From positions 124,001 through 188,000 of the forward strand of contig JAFKFH010000004.1 in NCBI GenBank assembly GCA_017307375.1: a stretch of DNA of 64,000 nucleotides, read 5' to 3'. The notes beneath the pieces are model-generated. The model did no database searches and was not told where the DNA came from. It was given only the letters and a program-made list of their open reading frames with translations. The position numbers were made by a program, and so were the translations under genes. The stretch is from Alphaproteobacteria bacterium. GTDB taxonomy: Bacteria > Pseudomonadota > Alphaproteobacteria > Ferrovibrionales > Ferrovibrionaceae. Positions 39,318 to 48,699 of this stretch are shown here, piece after piece; the stretch's first letter is position 1, and each line of letters starts with the position of its first letter.

Positions 39318-39345
39318 CGAAATTCATCCTTCGGCCGTAATTTCG
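39318..39345. promoter_or_regulatory. Inverted repeat upstream of galU
   Basis: CGAAATT (39318-39324) and AATTTCG (39339-39345) are exact reverse complements 14 bp apart, followed by a GATAAT hexamer at 39349-39354 that could act as a -10 box. The stretch is AT-rich compared with its surroundings and lies 40-67 bp before the galU ATG. No binding protein can be named. Confidence 0.3.
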
Positions 39346-39384
39346 CTCGATAATTCTCACAGTTACCGGTCACAAACCATCGCC

Positions 39385-40266
39385 ATGAGCAAGCCCGTCC
39401 GCAAAGCTGTCTTCCCCGTCGGTGGCCTCGGCACCCGGTTCCTTCCCGCCACCAAGGCGATGCCGAAGGAGATGCTGCCCGTCGTCGACAAACCGCTGAT
39501 CCAGTACGCCGTCGAAGAGGCGCGCGCGGCCGGGATCGAGCAGCTGATCTTCGTGACCGGCCGCGGCAAGGCGGCGATCGAGGATCACTTCGACCGTTCC
39601 TACGAGCTCGAGGAAGTGCTGCGCGACCGCGGCAAGAACGAGCTGCTGGAGCAGTTGAACCAGTGGCGCCCCCAGGTCGGCGAGATCGCCTATACCCGCC
39701 AGATGGAACCCCAGGGTCTGGGCCATGCCGTCTACTGCGCCCGCGAGCTGGTCGGCAACGAGCCGTTCGCCGTGTTGCTGGCCGACGATCTGATCCTGGC
39801 GCGTGGCAAGCCCGCCCTGGCCCAGATGGTCGAGGCCTATGGCCGCACCGGCGGCAACATCGTCGCGGCGATGGATGTGCCCAACGCCCATATCAAGCGC
39901 TATGGCTGCGTCGATCCGGGGCGCGACGACGGCCGCCTGGTCGAGGTCAAGGGGCTGGTCGAGAAGCCGGCCCCCGATGTCGCCCCGTCCAACACCGCGG
40001 TCATCGGCCGCTACATTCTGCAGCCCGAAGTCTTCGGCGCGCTGGAGAAGGTCGAGCGCGGCGCCGGCGGCGAATTCCAGCTGACCGATGCGCTGGCCGC
40101 GCTGATCGGCCGCCAGCCGTTCCACGCCTACCGCTATGAAGGCGAGCGTTTCGACTGCGGCGACAAGCTCGGCTTCCTGCAGGCCAACATCGCCTTCGGC
40201 CTGGCCCGTGCCGATCTCGGCCCCGACCTCGCGCAGCATCTGCGCGATATCGTGCCCACCCTCTGA
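39385..40266 (+). CDS. galU: UTP--glucose-1-phosphate uridylyltransferase (GalU)
   Basis: Makes UDP-glucose from UTP and glucose-1-phosphate (293 aa). Seen: the nucleotidyltransferase loop AVFPVGGLGTRFLPATKAMP at residue 8, the substrate motif PLIQYAVEEARAAGIEQLIF near residue 37, FAVLLADDLIL near residue 128 and VEKPAPDVAPSN near residue 194. It heads a galU-ugd-PMM/PGM cluster supplying sugar nucleotides for polysaccharides. Confidence 0.95.
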   Translation: MSKPVRKAVFPVGGLGTRFLPATKAMPKEMLPVVDKPLIQYAVEEARAAGIEQLIFVTGRGKAAIEDHFDRSYELEEVLRDRGKNELLEQLNQWRPQVGEIAYTRQMEPQGLGHAVYCARELVGNEPFAVLLADDLILARGKPALAQMVEAYGRTGGNIVAAMDVPNAHIKRYGCVDPGRDDGRLVEVKGLVEKPAPDVAPSNTAVIGRYILQPEVFGALEKVERGAGGEFQLTDALAALIGRQPFHAYRYEGERFDCGDKLGFLQANIAFGLARADLGPDLAQHLRDIVPTL

Positions 40267-40291
40267 CCGACGCCTTCGGGGACCCGCCTCC

Positions 40292-41605
40292 ATGCATATC
40301 GCGATGATCGGCACCGGCTATGTCGGCCTGGTGTCCGGCGCCTGTTTTTCCGAGTTCGGCCATCACGTGGTGTGCGTCGACAACAACGCCGACCGGATCC
40401 GCCGGCTGGAACAGGGCGAGATCCCGATCTACGAACCGGGCCTGGACGAAGTCGTCGCCCGCAACGTGCGCGCCGGCCGCCTGACCTTCACCACCGACCT
40501 GAAGGCCGGCGTCGCCGGCAAGGAAGCGGTGTTCATCGCCGTCGGCACGCCGTCGCGCCGCGGCGACGGCGAGGCCGACCTGACCTATGTCTATGCCGCC
40601 GCGGCCGAGATCGCGCGGGCACTGACCGGCTATACCGTCGTCGTGACCAAGTCGACCGTGCCGGTCGGCACCGGGGCCGAGGTGCGCCGGGTGATCGAGC
40701 GGACGCGGCCCGGCCTGGAATTCGACGTCGCCTCCAACCCGGAATTCCTGCGCGAAGGGTCGGCGATCGAGGATTTCATGCGGCCCGACCGCGTCGTCGT
40801 CGGCGTCGAGAGCGAGCGGGGCAGGGAGGTCATGCGCGGCCTCTACCGCCCCTTGTCGCTGAACGAGACCCCGATCCTGTTCTCGACCGTCGAGACCGCC
40901 GAGCTGATCAAGTATGCCGGGAATTCATTCCTGGCCACCAAGATCACCTTCATCAACGAGATGGCCGATCTGTGCGAGAAGATCGGCATCTCGGTGCAGG
41001 ATGTCGCGCGCGGCATCGGCCTCGACCGCCGCATCGGCGCCAAGTTCCTGCATGCCGGGCCGGGCTATGGCGGCTCGTGCTTTCCCAAGGATACCCGGGC
41101 CGCGGTGGCGATGGCCCAGCGCTACGGCGCCCCGCTCGAACTGGTCGAGCATGTCAACCAGTCGAACGAGCGGCGCAAGCGGCGCATGGCCGACAAGGTC
41201 ATCGGCGCGCTGGGCGGCGAGGTGGCGGGGCGGACCATCGCGGTGCTCGGCCTGACCTTCAAGCCCAATACCGACGACATGCGCGAAAGCCCCAGCCTCG
41301 CGATCCTGCCCGCGCTGATCGAGGCGGGTGCGACGGTCCGGGCCTATGATCCCGAAGGCATGCACGAGGCCAAGCCGCTGCTGCCCGGGGTCGAGCTCTG
41401 TGCCGATGCCTACGAAACCATGGGCGGCGCCGACGCGCTGGTCATCATCACCGAATGGAACCAGTTCCGCGCCCTCGACCTCGACCGGGTCAAGACGCTG
41501 CTGACCCAGCCGCTGATGATCGACCTGCGCAACATCTACAAGCCCGAGGAAATGCGGGCGGCCGGCTTCGTCTACCACTCGGTCGGCCGCCCCACCGCCG
41601 GGTGA
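40292..41605 (+). CDS. ugd: UDP-glucose 6-dehydrogenase
   Basis: Oxidises UDP-glucose to UDP-glucuronate with two NAD+ (437 aa). Seen: the Rossmann motif IAMIGTGYVGLVSGACF at residue 3, EIPIYEPGLDEVV near residue 43, NPEFLREGSAIEDF near residue 149, and the catalytic-Cys loop GPGYGGSCFPKDTRA near residue 255. The ATG at 40292 opens directly on the Rossmann strand; it lies 25 bp after galU. Confidence 0.95.
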   Translation: MHIAMIGTGYVGLVSGACFSEFGHHVVCVDNNADRIRRLEQGEIPIYEPGLDEVVARNVRAGRLTFTTDLKAGVAGKEAVFIAVGTPSRRGDGEADLTYVYAAAAEIARALTGYTVVVTKSTVPVGTGAEVRRVIERTRPGLEFDVASNPEFLREGSAIEDFMRPDRVVVGVESERGREVMRGLYRPLSLNETPILFSTVETAELIKYAGNSFLATKITFINEMADLCEKIGISVQDVARGIGLDRRIGAKFLHAGPGYGGSCFPKDTRAAVAMAQRYGAPLELVEHVNQSNERRKRRMADKVIGALGGEVAGRTIAVLGLTFKPNTDDMRESPSLAILPALIEAGATVRAYDPEGMHEAKPLLPGVELCADAYETMGGADALVIITEWNQFRALDLDRVKTLLTQPLMIDLRNIYKPEEMRAAGFVYHSVGRPTAG

Positions 41606-41650
41606 CCGGCCGCGGCCGGAACGACGCCTCAACTCAGGGAACTGCGCCTC

Positions 41651-43033
41651 ATGACCGACCATCGCTTCGACCCCACCATCCTGCGCGAATACGACATCCG
41701 CGGCCTGGTCGGGCAGACCCTGTCCGCCAGGGATGCCCGGGCCATCGGCCAGGCCTTCGGCACGCTGGTGCGCCGCGCCGGCGGCAGCCGTGTGGCCGTC
41801 GGCTATGACGGCCGGCTGTCGTCGCCCGAGATGGAGGCGGCCCTGGTCGACGGGCTGGTCGATGCCGGCGTCACCGCGCTGCGCATCGGCCTCGGCCCGA
41901 CCCCGATGCTCTATTTCTCGGTCTATCACCTCGAGGCCGACGGCGGCATCATGGTGACCGGGTCGCACAACCCGCCCGACTTCAACGGCTTCAAGATGAT
42001 GATGGGCCGCAAGCCGTTCTACGGCAGCGCCATCCAGGATCTCGGCCGGCAGGTGGCGGCGGGCGACCTGCTGTCGGGCCAGGCCGGCACGGCCGAAAGC
42101 CATGACGTGCGCCGCGCCTATGTCGCCCGGCTGCTGCAGGACTACGACGGCGCGCGGCCGCTGAAGGTCGTCTGGGATGCCGGCAACGGCGCCGCCGGTG
42201 CGGTTCTGGCCGATCTCGTCGCCGGCCTGCCGGGCCAGCACGACCTGCTGTTTGCCGATGTCGACGGCCGCTTCCCCAATCACCACCCCGATCCGACGGT
42301 CGAGAAGAACCTGGCCGACCTGAAGGCCCGGGTGAAGGAGATCGGTGCCGATCTCGGGATCGCCTTCGATGGCGATGGCGACCGCGTCGGCGTGGTCGAC
42401 GGCCAGGGCCGGGTGCTGTGGGGCGACCAGATCCTGGCCCTGCTCGGCCGCGACGTGCTGAAGGACCGGCCCGGCGCCACCATCATCGCCGACGTCAAGG
42501 CCAGCCAGGTGCTGTTCGACGACATCGCCGCCCATGGCGGCACGCCGCTGATGTGGAAGACCGGCCACAGCCTGATCAAGGTCAAGATGGCCGAGACCAA
42601 GTCGCCGCTGGCCGGCGAGATGTCGGGCCACATCTTCTTCGCCGACAAGTTCTACGGCTTCGACGACGCGCTCTATGTCGGCATGCGCTTCGTCGGCATC
42701 GCCGCCCGCTCGGACCGGTCGGTCGCCCAGATGCGCGACGGCCTGCCGCAGATGGTCAACACGCCGGAACTGCGCTTCGACTGCGACGAGGCGACCAAGT
42801 TCGGCATCGTCGAGCGGGTGCGCGAAAACCTCGCCAAGGCCGGCGCCACGGTCGACGCCACCGACGGCGTCCGGGTCAAGAACGCCGACGGCTGGTGGCT
42901 GCTGCGCGCTTCCAACACCCAGCCGGTGCTGGTTGCCCGCTGCGAGGCACGTGACGAGGCCGGTCTCGACCGGCTGAAGGCCGAGCTGACCGCGGCGCTC
43001 ACGGCCGTGGGCGTGGCGCCGCCGGCCCTGTGA
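41651..43033 (+). CDS. Phosphomannomutase/phosphoglucomutase
   Basis: Alpha-D-phosphohexomutase (460 aa) converting mannose-6-P or glucose-6-P to the 1-phosphates. Seen: [15 protein letters not shown] near residue 13, the phosphoserine loop [17 protein letters not shown] near residue 100, the metal loop [13 protein letters not shown] near residue 238, the sugar-specificity loop GEMSGHIFF near residue 320 and the phosphate loop [15 protein letters not shown] near the C-terminus. Like Pseudomonas AlgC it may serve both sugars. The 3' end overlaps the convergent cyclase gene by 35 bp. Confidence 0.93.
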   Translation: MTDHRFDPTILREYDIRGLVGQTLSARDARAIGQAFGTLVRRAGGSRVAVGYDGRLSSPEMEAALVDGLVDAGVTALRIGLGPTPMLYFSVYHLEADGGIMVTGSHNPPDFNGFKMMMGRKPFYGSAIQDLGRQVAAGDLLSGQAGTAESHDVRRAYVARLLQDYDGARPLKVVWDAGNGAAGAVLADLVAGLPGQHDLLFADVDGRFPNHHPDPTVEKNLADLKARVKEIGADLGIAFDGDGDRVGVVDGQGRVLWGDQILALLGRDVLKDRPGATIIADVKASQVLFDDIAAHGGTPLMWKTGHSLIKVKMAETKSPLAGEMSGHIFFADKFYGFDDALYVGMRFVGIAARSDRSVAQMRDGLPQMVNTPELRFDCDEATKFGIVERVRENLAKAGATVDATDGVRVKNADGWWLLRASNTQPVLVARCEARDEAGLDRLKAELTAALTAVGVAPPAL

Positions 43034-44030
43034 TCGACACCGCGTCGAGCTGCCGCCCCTCGCCGAGCGCGAGCGGCGGCAGTTCGGTCGCCACGAGCCC
43101 GTCGGGCAACGTCCCCAGGCGATCGCACAGTTCTGCCGACATCACGATGTCGGCGCCATGCGCCTTGCCATGGCCTTCGAGCTTGGCGGCGAGGTTCAGG
43201 CCGTCGCCGAGATAGGCGATCTCGCGCTTGATGTCGCCGATTTCGCCCGACACCACCATGCCGCCATGCAGCGCCGCGCGCGCCTCGGGCAGCACCCCGA
43301 ACTGCCGCTGGTAGTCCGGGCCGCGCCGGGCCAGCAGGGCCCGCGCCGCCACCGCGGCGCGCAGGCAGTCGCCCCGGCGCAGGCCGCGATCGATCGTCCA
43401 GGTCGCGATCATCGCGTCGCCGACATAGCGGTAGATCTCGCCGCCATGGTCGAGGATGGCGCGGGCCAGGTCGATGAAATAGCAGTCCAGCAGGCGCATG
43501 AAATCGGCGCTGCCGATCCGCGCGGCGATGGCGGTCGACCCCTTCAGGTCGATGATCAGGAAGATCCGCTCCTCCGGCCGCGGCCGGTGATACCGCCCGG
43601 ACAGGAAGCGCATCAGCACGCCCGGCCCCAGCAGGCGGGAAATAGCCAGCACCATGTTCAAAAGCAGCGCCATGGCGAAGGAGAAGACGTAGTCGCGGCC
43701 GTTCATCCCGAACAGCGATTTGCCGGCATCCGGCACCGTCGGCACCAGCCTTTCGCCGAGCGCCGAGCCGATGGTGATGCACAGGGCATAGCCGACCGTG
43801 CGCACCGCCAGCAGCACCGACAGCGGATAGCGCGCGACCTGGCGCCGGATCGGTTCGTCGAAGCCGATCTCGATGCCGGCGATCAGGCTGGAGATCAGCA
43901 GGCCGGTGACCAGCCCGCGGCTGAAACCACGCCAGTTGCCGCCGTCGAAACCGTAGAGCGCGCCGATCAGCGCCGAGGTCGCGACGATGAGCAGGAAGAT
44001 GCGGATGCGGCCGAGGTCACGCGGGCTCAT
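42999..44030 (-). CDS. Membrane-bound class III adenylate/guanylate cyclase
   Basis: A 343-aa protein with four to five N-terminal membrane helices (residues about 9-140) and a C-terminal class III cyclase domain (about 153-330). Metal-binding Asp residues are present in [16 protein letters not shown] and [12 protein letters not shown]. In the segment [14 protein letters not shown] the transition-state Asn is present, but the usual Arg four positions later is Lys, which may lower activity or mark a subclass. Likely makes cAMP; GTP use is not excluded. Confidence 0.85.
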   Translation of the reverse strand: MSPRDLGRIRIFLLIVATSALIGALYGFDGGNWRGFSRGLVTGLLISSLIAGIEIGFDEPIRRQVARYPLSVLLAVRTVGYALCITIGSALGERLVPTVPDAGKSLFGMNGRDYVFSFAMALLLNMVLAISRLLGPGVLMRFLSGRYHRPRPEERIFLIIDLKGSTAIAARIGSADFMRLLDCYFIDLARAILDHGGEIYRYVGDAMIATWTIDRGLRRGDCLRAAVAARALLARRGPDYQRQFGVLPEARAALHGGMVVSGEIGDIKREIAYLGDGLNLAAKLEGHGKAHGADIVMSAELCDRLGTLPDGLVATELPPLALGEGRQLDAVSITGPAAPRPRP

Positions 44031-44104
44031 GACGGTTGCGACGATAGCGTGAAACGGCCGATCTCGCTAAGGTCGCCCGACATATTCCGGCGGAGTCTCG
44101 CGAC

Positions 44105-45016
44105 ATGATCGACCTGGTGATGACCGATGAGGTAAAGGCCGCGCTCGCTGCCGGGCGCCCGGTGGTGGCGCTGGAATCGACCATCGTCGCCCATGGCTTT
44201 CCCCGGCCCGACAATCTGGCGGTCGGCCAGGCCCTGGAACAGGCGGTGCGCGATGGCGGCGCGGTGCCGGCGACCATCGCCGTGCTCGACGGCCGGCCGC
44301 AGATCGGGCTGACCCCCGCCGGGCTGGATCGGCTGGCGAACGCCCCCGATGTCGTCAAGGTTTCCACCCGCGACCTCGGCCATCTGCTGGCGACGCGCGG
44401 CAACGGCGCGACGACGGTGGCGGCGACGATGGTGCTGGCGGCGCGGGCCGGCATCCGGGTCTTTGCCACCGGCGGCATCGGCGGCGTGCATCCGGCGCAG
44501 CCCGGCCATCCGCCCGATATCTCGGCCGATCTGGCCGAACTGGCGCGGACCCGTGTCGCCGTGGTCTGTGCCGGCGCGAAGTCGATCCTGGACCTGCCGG
44601 CCACGCTCGAGATGCTGGAGACGCTGGGGGTGCCGGTGATCGGCTACGGCACCGACGCGTTTCCGGCCTTCCATGCGCGCGAGAGCGGCCTGCGGGTCGG
44701 CCAGCGGGTCGACGATGCGGCGACCATGGCGGCGGTGCTGCATGCCCAGGACGGGCTGGGCCTGGTCTGCGGCACGCTGGTCTGCAACCCGCCGCCGGCC
44801 GAGGCGGCGGTGACGCGCGACGTGCTGGATGGCTGGGTTGCGGCTGCGCTGGCCGAGGCACAGGCCCAGGGCGTCAAGGGCGCGAAGGTGACGCCGTTCC
44901 TGCTGGCCGCGCTCGACCGCCTGTCCGGGGGGCACAGCAAGACCGTGAACCTGGCGCTGGCCAAGTCGAACGCGCGCGTCGCCGCGGCGATCGCCGCGGC
45001 CTACGCAGCTCAATAG
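44105..45016 (+). CDS. psuG: Pseudouridine-5'-phosphate glycosidase (PsuG)
   Basis: Splits pseudouridine-5'-phosphate into uracil and ribose-5-phosphate, in nucleoside salvage (303 aa). Seen: VALESTIVAHGFPRPDN at residue 21, GNGATTVAATMVLAA near residue 99, FATGGIGGVHP near residue 120 and AGAKSILDLPATLE near residue 157. The usual partner kinase PsuK is not adjacent. A GGCGGAG ribosome-binding site precedes the ATG. Confidence 0.92.
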   Translation: MIDLVMTDEVKAALAAGRPVVALESTIVAHGFPRPDNLAVGQALEQAVRDGGAVPATIAVLDGRPQIGLTPAGLDRLANAPDVVKVSTRDLGHLLATRGNGATTVAATMVLAARAGIRVFATGGIGGVHPAQPGHPPDISADLAELARTRVAVVCAGAKSILDLPATLEMLETLGVPVIGYGTDAFPAFHARESGLRVGQRVDDAATMAAVLHAQDGLGLVCGTLVCNPPPAEAAVTRDVLDGWVAAALAEAQAQGVKGAKVTPFLLAALDRLSGGHSKTVNLALAKSNARVAAAIAAAYAAQ

Positions 45017-45019
45017 AAT

Positions 45020-45043
45020 ACGGCCGGGGCGAGCCCCGGCCGT
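45020..45043. terminator. Hairpin between psuG and the carboxypeptidase gene
   Basis: A perfect 10-bp GC-rich stem (ACGGCCGGGG/CCCCGGCCGT) with a 4-base CGAG loop lies 3 bp after the psuG stop and 28 bp from the end of the convergent gene. It has no U-tract in either direction, so it is at best a bidirectional, factor-assisted terminator. Confidence 0.5.
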
Positions 45044-45071
45044 GAACCTACCGCCTGGCGCCGTGTCGAGG

Positions 45072-46550
45072 TCAGCTCGCCCCGCCGGCGACGATCGCGC
45101 AATGGATGTTGTGGCGCTTCAGCGTGTCGCAGGCCTGCTTGGCCTGGACCGGGGTCAGTCCGGCCAGGCGGGCGCGATAGACCTTGCCGCCCGAATCCTT
45201 GACCACCGCCGGGTCGCTGTCGCCGAGCAGCTTGGGCACCGCGGCCTGGGCGGCGTCGATCTGGCGTTCGGCGGCGGACCGCTGCGAGAAGGCACCGACC
45301 TGGATCACGGCGCCGCCCTTGGCGGCGCGCGGCGCGGCCGCCGGCTTGTGCGGCACGTCCGGCGTCTTGGCCTGGGCGACCAGCTTCGGCTTGGACTTGT
45401 CGGCCAGGGCCTTGGCCTTGGCGGTTTCATGCGGCGTCGGCGCCTTGGCGGTTTCGGCCTTGGCCGGCACCGGCTGGGCCTGCGGCTTGACCGCGGCCTT
45501 GGCGGCAGGCTTGGTGCGCAGCATCGGCGCCTCGTCGGCGACCGCCTCGACCGCTTCGGCGGCCGGCTGGGCATTGGCCGAGGCCACGGTGAACTGGCGG
45601 CCCAGTTCGCCGGCCGAGGCGGCCGAGATCAGCGTCGGGCCCTGCGGCTGGCGACGGGCGGCCATCATCACCTCGCCCGAGAAGCCGCGATCGAGCATCG
45701 CCATCATCTCGCGATCGCGCGAGGCGGCGGTCTCGCCGCCGAACACCACGCCGACCAGGCGGCGGCCGCCGCGTTCGGCCGAGGAGGCGAGGTTGAAGCC
45801 CGAGGCGCGGATGAAGCCGGTCTTCAGCCCGTCGGCGCCGTCGTAGTACTGGGTCACGCGGTTGTGGCCGGGAATGACGCGGCCCTGGAACTCGAATTCG
45901 GTATAGCCGAAATAGTGATAGAACTGGCGGTGGTCGCGATACAGCGCCTGGGCCAGCGTCGCGAAGTCGCGCGCGGTGGTGATCTGGGCCGGATCGGGCA
46001 GGCCCGAGGCGTTGTGGAAATTGGTCCGGTTCATGCCCAGCGCACGGGCGCGGTTGGTCATCATCCGGGCGAAGGTTTCTTCCGAGCCGTTGCCGATCGC
46101 CTCGGCCAACACCACGGCCGCGTCGTTGGCCGACTTGATCGCGGCGGCGAGGATCGCGTCCTCGACCGAGATGGTCGAGCCCGGCTGCAGGTCGAGCTTG
46201 GTCGGCTCCTGCGCCGCGGCGTGATAGGAAACCGGCAGGCGCTGGTCGAGGCGCAGGCGCCCGGCCTTCAGCGCGTCGAACGCCATGTACAGCGTCATCA
46301 TCTTGGTCAGCGACGCCGGATGCCGCGGCTCGTCGGCGCGGTCGGCATAGAGCACCTCGCCGGTGCGGGCGTCGATCAGGATGGCGGACTTGCGGGCCTC
46401 GACCTGGGCGCGATAGGCGGCGACCGCGGCAGCGGTCGGCTTCTTCTTGCTGGCGGTCTTTTTCTTGGCGGCGGCATCGGCCGTCATCGGATTGATCGCA
46501 AGCGCGATAACGAGCGCCATCCCCAGCGAGCGCACCAAGCCCAACCGCAT
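45072..46550 (-). CDS. D-alanyl-D-alanine carboxypeptidase with SPOR domain
   Basis: Periplasmic low-molecular-weight penicillin-binding protein (492 aa). Order of parts: signal peptide (residues 1-27, ending TADA), a Lys-rich segment, and the serine peptidase domain with SLTK (catalytic Ser), SAND and KTG motifs. A long Ala/Pro/Lys linker (about residues 315-410) and a C-terminal SPOR domain (from AVIQVGAFSQRSAAERQ on) that binds denuded peptidoglycan at the septum follow. It trims pentapeptide side chains. The start follows GAGGGGG. Confidence 0.93.
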   Translation of the reverse strand: MRLGLVRSLGMALVIALAINPMTADAAAKKKTASKKKPTAAAVAAYRAQVEARKSAILIDARTGEVLYADRADEPRHPASLTKMMTLYMAFDALKAGRLRLDQRLPVSYHAAAQEPTKLDLQPGSTISVEDAILAAAIKSANDAAVVLAEAIGNGSEETFARMMTNRARALGMNRTNFHNASGLPDPAQITTARDFATLAQALYRDHRQFYHYFGYTEFEFQGRVIPGHNRVTQYYDGADGLKTGFIRASGFNLASSAERGGRRLVGVVFGGETAASRDREMMAMLDRGFSGEVMMAARRQPQGPTLISAASAGELGRQFTVASANAQPAAEAVEAVADEAPMLRTKPAAKAAVKPQAQPVPAKAETAKAPTPHETAKAKALADKSKPKLVAQAKTPDVPHKPAAAPRAAKGGAVIQVGAFSQRSAAERQIDAAQAAVPKLLGDSDPAVVKDSGGKVYRARLAGLTPVQAKQACDTLKRHNIHCAIVAGGAS

Positions 46551-46800
46551 GCCGTAAACCCCCTCGTACCCGCCCGACCCGCCGGGCGACCGATCCCCGA
46601 ACCGCGGCCAGCAAACCGCCGTGTTCTAAGAATCTCCGCTAACGCGTTGATTCTAGCGAACCGACGATTCCCGCGTCAAAAAGAAAAAAGCAATAACGCC
46701 TTGATTCGACGTGATTCGTCGTGCATCTGCGTTCTTGCGCCATAATTTGGCCGAACAAGCTTGCCAAAATGTAAACGTCAATAGGAAATCGGAGCCGGAA

Positions 46801-47478
46801 ATGCGGAATTTTTGGTTGGCGGGCTTGGGCTTAGCCGCGGTCGGCCTGGTCGCCTGCGCCTCGCCCGGCCCTGTGGATAACCCGATCGCGCGCAACCTGA
46901 CCTGGTTCTCCTATCTGAACGGCGACGATATCCGCAACACCTGCCCGGCGGGCGTGCGCGACCGCTATCGCTTCGTCTACAACGGCACCTTCAATTCGCA
47001 GGTCCGGACCTACGATCTGGTCCAGGATACCGGGGGCGGCGGGGCGACGGTGACGATCCATGTCGGCGGCCGGGCTGATCTGACGCAGTGGTTCCTGCTG
47101 CCCGACCCGTTCTCGCCCTGGGCCGGCGAGAATCGCGAGCGCCATGTCGACGCCGCGACGTTCCAGCGCCTGGTCGCAGCCCTCGACCAGTCCGGCTTCC
47201 AGGCCCCGGCGCCCGACGGCGCGTTCCTGCGCTCGGGCGACTACTATTGGGTCGCCGTCGGCTGCCGCGCCGGCCAGGTCAAGTTCCAGGCCTGGACCAA
47301 CGACGGCGACACCTTGTCGCGCCTGGCCTTCGTCGAACCGCTGCTGGCCCTCGACGATACCGGCGTCCGCTTTGCCCAGCCGCGCCCCAACCCGGAAGCG
47401 GCGTTCTCGTCCGGCGGGTCGTCGACCGGCCAGCATTTCCAGTTGCAGGTCAGCGGCAACGGCATCGGCGGCGTCTAG
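46801..47478 (+). CDS. Putative lipoprotein, hypothetical
   Basis: A 225-aa envelope protein of no family I recognise. It has a signal sequence with a lipobox (AAVGLVACAS, Cys about residue 19) and an Asn/Pro/Ser-rich mature start. ATG at 46801 follows GGAG and gives a proper signal peptide; an upstream start at 46711 would bury it. The 250-bp space before it is AT-rich and could hold its promoter. A strong hairpin ends the gene. Confidence 0.75.
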   Translation: MRNFWLAGLGLAAVGLVACASPGPVDNPIARNLTWFSYLNGDDIRNTCPAGVRDRYRFVYNGTFNSQVRTYDLVQDTGGGGATVTIHVGGRADLTQWFLLPDPFSPWAGENRERHVDAATFQRLVAALDQSGFQAPAPDGAFLRSGDYYWVAVGCRAGQVKFQAWTNDGDTLSRLAFVEPLLALDDTGVRFAQPRPNPEAAFSSGGSSTGQHFQLQVSGNGIGGV

Positions 47479-47509
47479 GCCTGCCGCCTCATCCTGCTGT
47501 CCGGCCTTT

Positions 47510-47554
47510 CCGGCCGCCGCAGCCGCCGGGCATTGCCGGCGCTGCGGCGGCCGG
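47510..47554 (+). terminator. Long GC-rich hairpin terminator after the lipoprotein gene
   Basis: A 13-bp perfect outer stem (CCGGCCGCCGCAG/CTGCGGCGGCCGG) continues, after one bulged base, into a 6-bp inner stem with a 6-base loop. It is followed by CTTCGTTTCG, a weak U-tract. Located 31 bp after the stop codon. Confidence 0.7.
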
Positions 47555-47599
47555 CTTCGTTTCGGGCCCGCCGCGCCGACAGGCGCGGCACGATTGTGC

Positions 47600-47610
47600 A
47601 TTGCAGCAAT
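47600..47610. promoter_or_regulatory. TGC-type palindrome upstream of the phasin promoter
   Basis: ATTGC-A-GCAAT is a perfect 11-bp palindrome, 7 bp upstream of the -35 box at 47618. It resembles the TGC-rich, GCA-ending half-sites recognised by the PHB regulator PhaR in Paracoccus. Paired with the palindrome at 47652-47668 it brackets the promoter. Confidence 0.45.
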
Positions 47611-47617
47611 ATGACGC

Positions 47618-47645
47618 TTGACAGCGTGCCGAAGCTGCATATATT
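47618..47645 (+). promoter_or_regulatory. Sigma-70-type promoter of the phasin gene
   Basis: A consensus TTGACA (47618-47623) and TATATT (47640-47645) are spaced by 16 bp, the best vegetative promoter seen in the window. Transcription would begin near 47652, within the palindrome at 47652-47668, leaving a leader of about 185 bases before the phasin ATG. Confidence 0.75.
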
Positions 47646-47651
47646 TCGATC

Positions 47652-47668
47652 ATGTTGCACCGCAACAT
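47652..47668. promoter_or_regulatory. Perfect TGC-type palindrome at the phasin transcription start
   Basis: ATGTTGC-ACC-GCAACAT has exact 7-bp arms around 3 bp. It covers the predicted transcription start, so a bound repressor would block the promoter. Known PhaR sites have the form TGC-N3/4-GCA; the match and the phasin target fit PhaR, which is not itself encoded in this window. Confidence 0.6.
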
Positions 47669-47836
47669 AACCTTTGCGATCGCGAAGCGACCAGCGCCAT
47701 GGGGGCGGAGCAGGCCGCAGGATCGCCGCAGTGCCGGGGCCTTGCCCCCATTTCGACGGCCCGGTGCAGTGACACCCGCCGTCTTCAGTGACCCTGTAGC
47801 CCGTGTACCGACCCGAGATCCCAAGGAGACATTCCG

Positions 47837-48382
47837 ATGACCATCAAGACTGCCAAGACCGCCAAGACCGAAACCGCCAAGACCTATGACGACGTCGTCT
47901 CCGCCTCGAAGGAAGGCGTCGAGAAGTTCGTCGCCACCGGCAAGGAGAATGTCGAGAAGGTCGTGAAGCTCGGCACCGAAGCCGCCGAGAAGGTGATGTC
48001 CTACAACCGCCAGCGCGTCGACGCGGCGGTGAAGGCCTATGACGAGCTGACCGGTTTCAACAAGCAGACCGTCGAAGCCGTCGTGTCGGCCGGCAACGTC
48101 ACCGTCAAGGGCATCGAGAGCCTCAATGCCGAAGTGATGGCCTTCGCCAAGCACCAGATCGAAGATTCGATCGCGGCGACCAAGGCCGTGTTCGGCGCCA
48201 AGACGCTGCAGGAAGTCCTCGAGGTCCAGCAGGACTTCGCCAAGGCCGCCTTCGACGCCTACATGGCCGAGACCACCAAGCTCGGCGAGCTGACCGCCAA
48301 GTTCGCCCAGGACGCCTTCGCCCCGATCAACGCCCAGGTCCAGGCGGCGGTCGAGCGCGCGGTCAAGCCGCTGGCGGCCTGA
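47837..48382 (+). CDS. phaP: Phasin (PHB granule-associated protein)
   Basis: A 181-aa, highly charged, all-helical protein with no Cys and no membrane segment. Seen: a Lys/Thr/Ala-rich start (KTAKTAKTETAKTYDDVV), repeated amphipathic helices and the phasin_2 core EVLEVQQDFAKAAFDAYMAE near residue 128. It coats polyhydroxybutyrate granules and controls their size and number. A GGAGAC ribosome-binding site precedes the ATG, with a strong promoter and operator upstream and an intrinsic terminator downstream, so it is a monocistronic, highly expressed unit. Confidence 0.9.
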   Translation: MTIKTAKTAKTETAKTYDDVVSASKEGVEKFVATGKENVEKVVKLGTEAAEKVMSYNRQRVDAAVKAYDELTGFNKQTVEAVVSAGNVTVKGIESLNAEVMAFAKHQIEDSIAATKAVFGAKTLQEVLEVQQDFAKAAFDAYMAETTKLGELTAKFAQDAFAPINAQVQAAVERAVKPLAA

Positions 48383-48488
48383 CCCTACCGATCCCTGCGA
48401 TCGCCGGGTTTAGACGTGCGTTGAGTTGCCCCTGTTCGTATCGCGCAAGCGATCGTGATGACGGCGGTGCGTGACGCTGCCCGACCTG

Positions 48489-48526
48489 AAGCCCGGGGAC
48501 CTGGTCCCCGGGCTTCATTGTTTTCC
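48489..48526 (+). terminator. Intrinsic terminator after the phasin gene
   Basis: A perfect 12-bp stem (AAGCCCGGGGAC/GTCCCCGGGCTT) with a 3-base loop is followed by CATTGTTTTCC. It lies 106 bp after the stop. The intervening sequence (48383-48488) and the stretch from 48527 to 48699 before clpS hold no gene that I can support. Confidence 0.8.
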
Positions 48527-48699
48527 GGTACATGCACCCTATCTGATGGGGTAGCGATGATCGGTACCTACCAGACCTTCCCCTCGATACCAGCGGCTCC
48601 GCCCGGCGAAATCCGCCAAGCGGGCACTGGTATTCCGCGGCGAAACCCCGATATCATGGCACTACGTGAGGCAATGAAGGACGCGCCCGGCGGCCAGGC

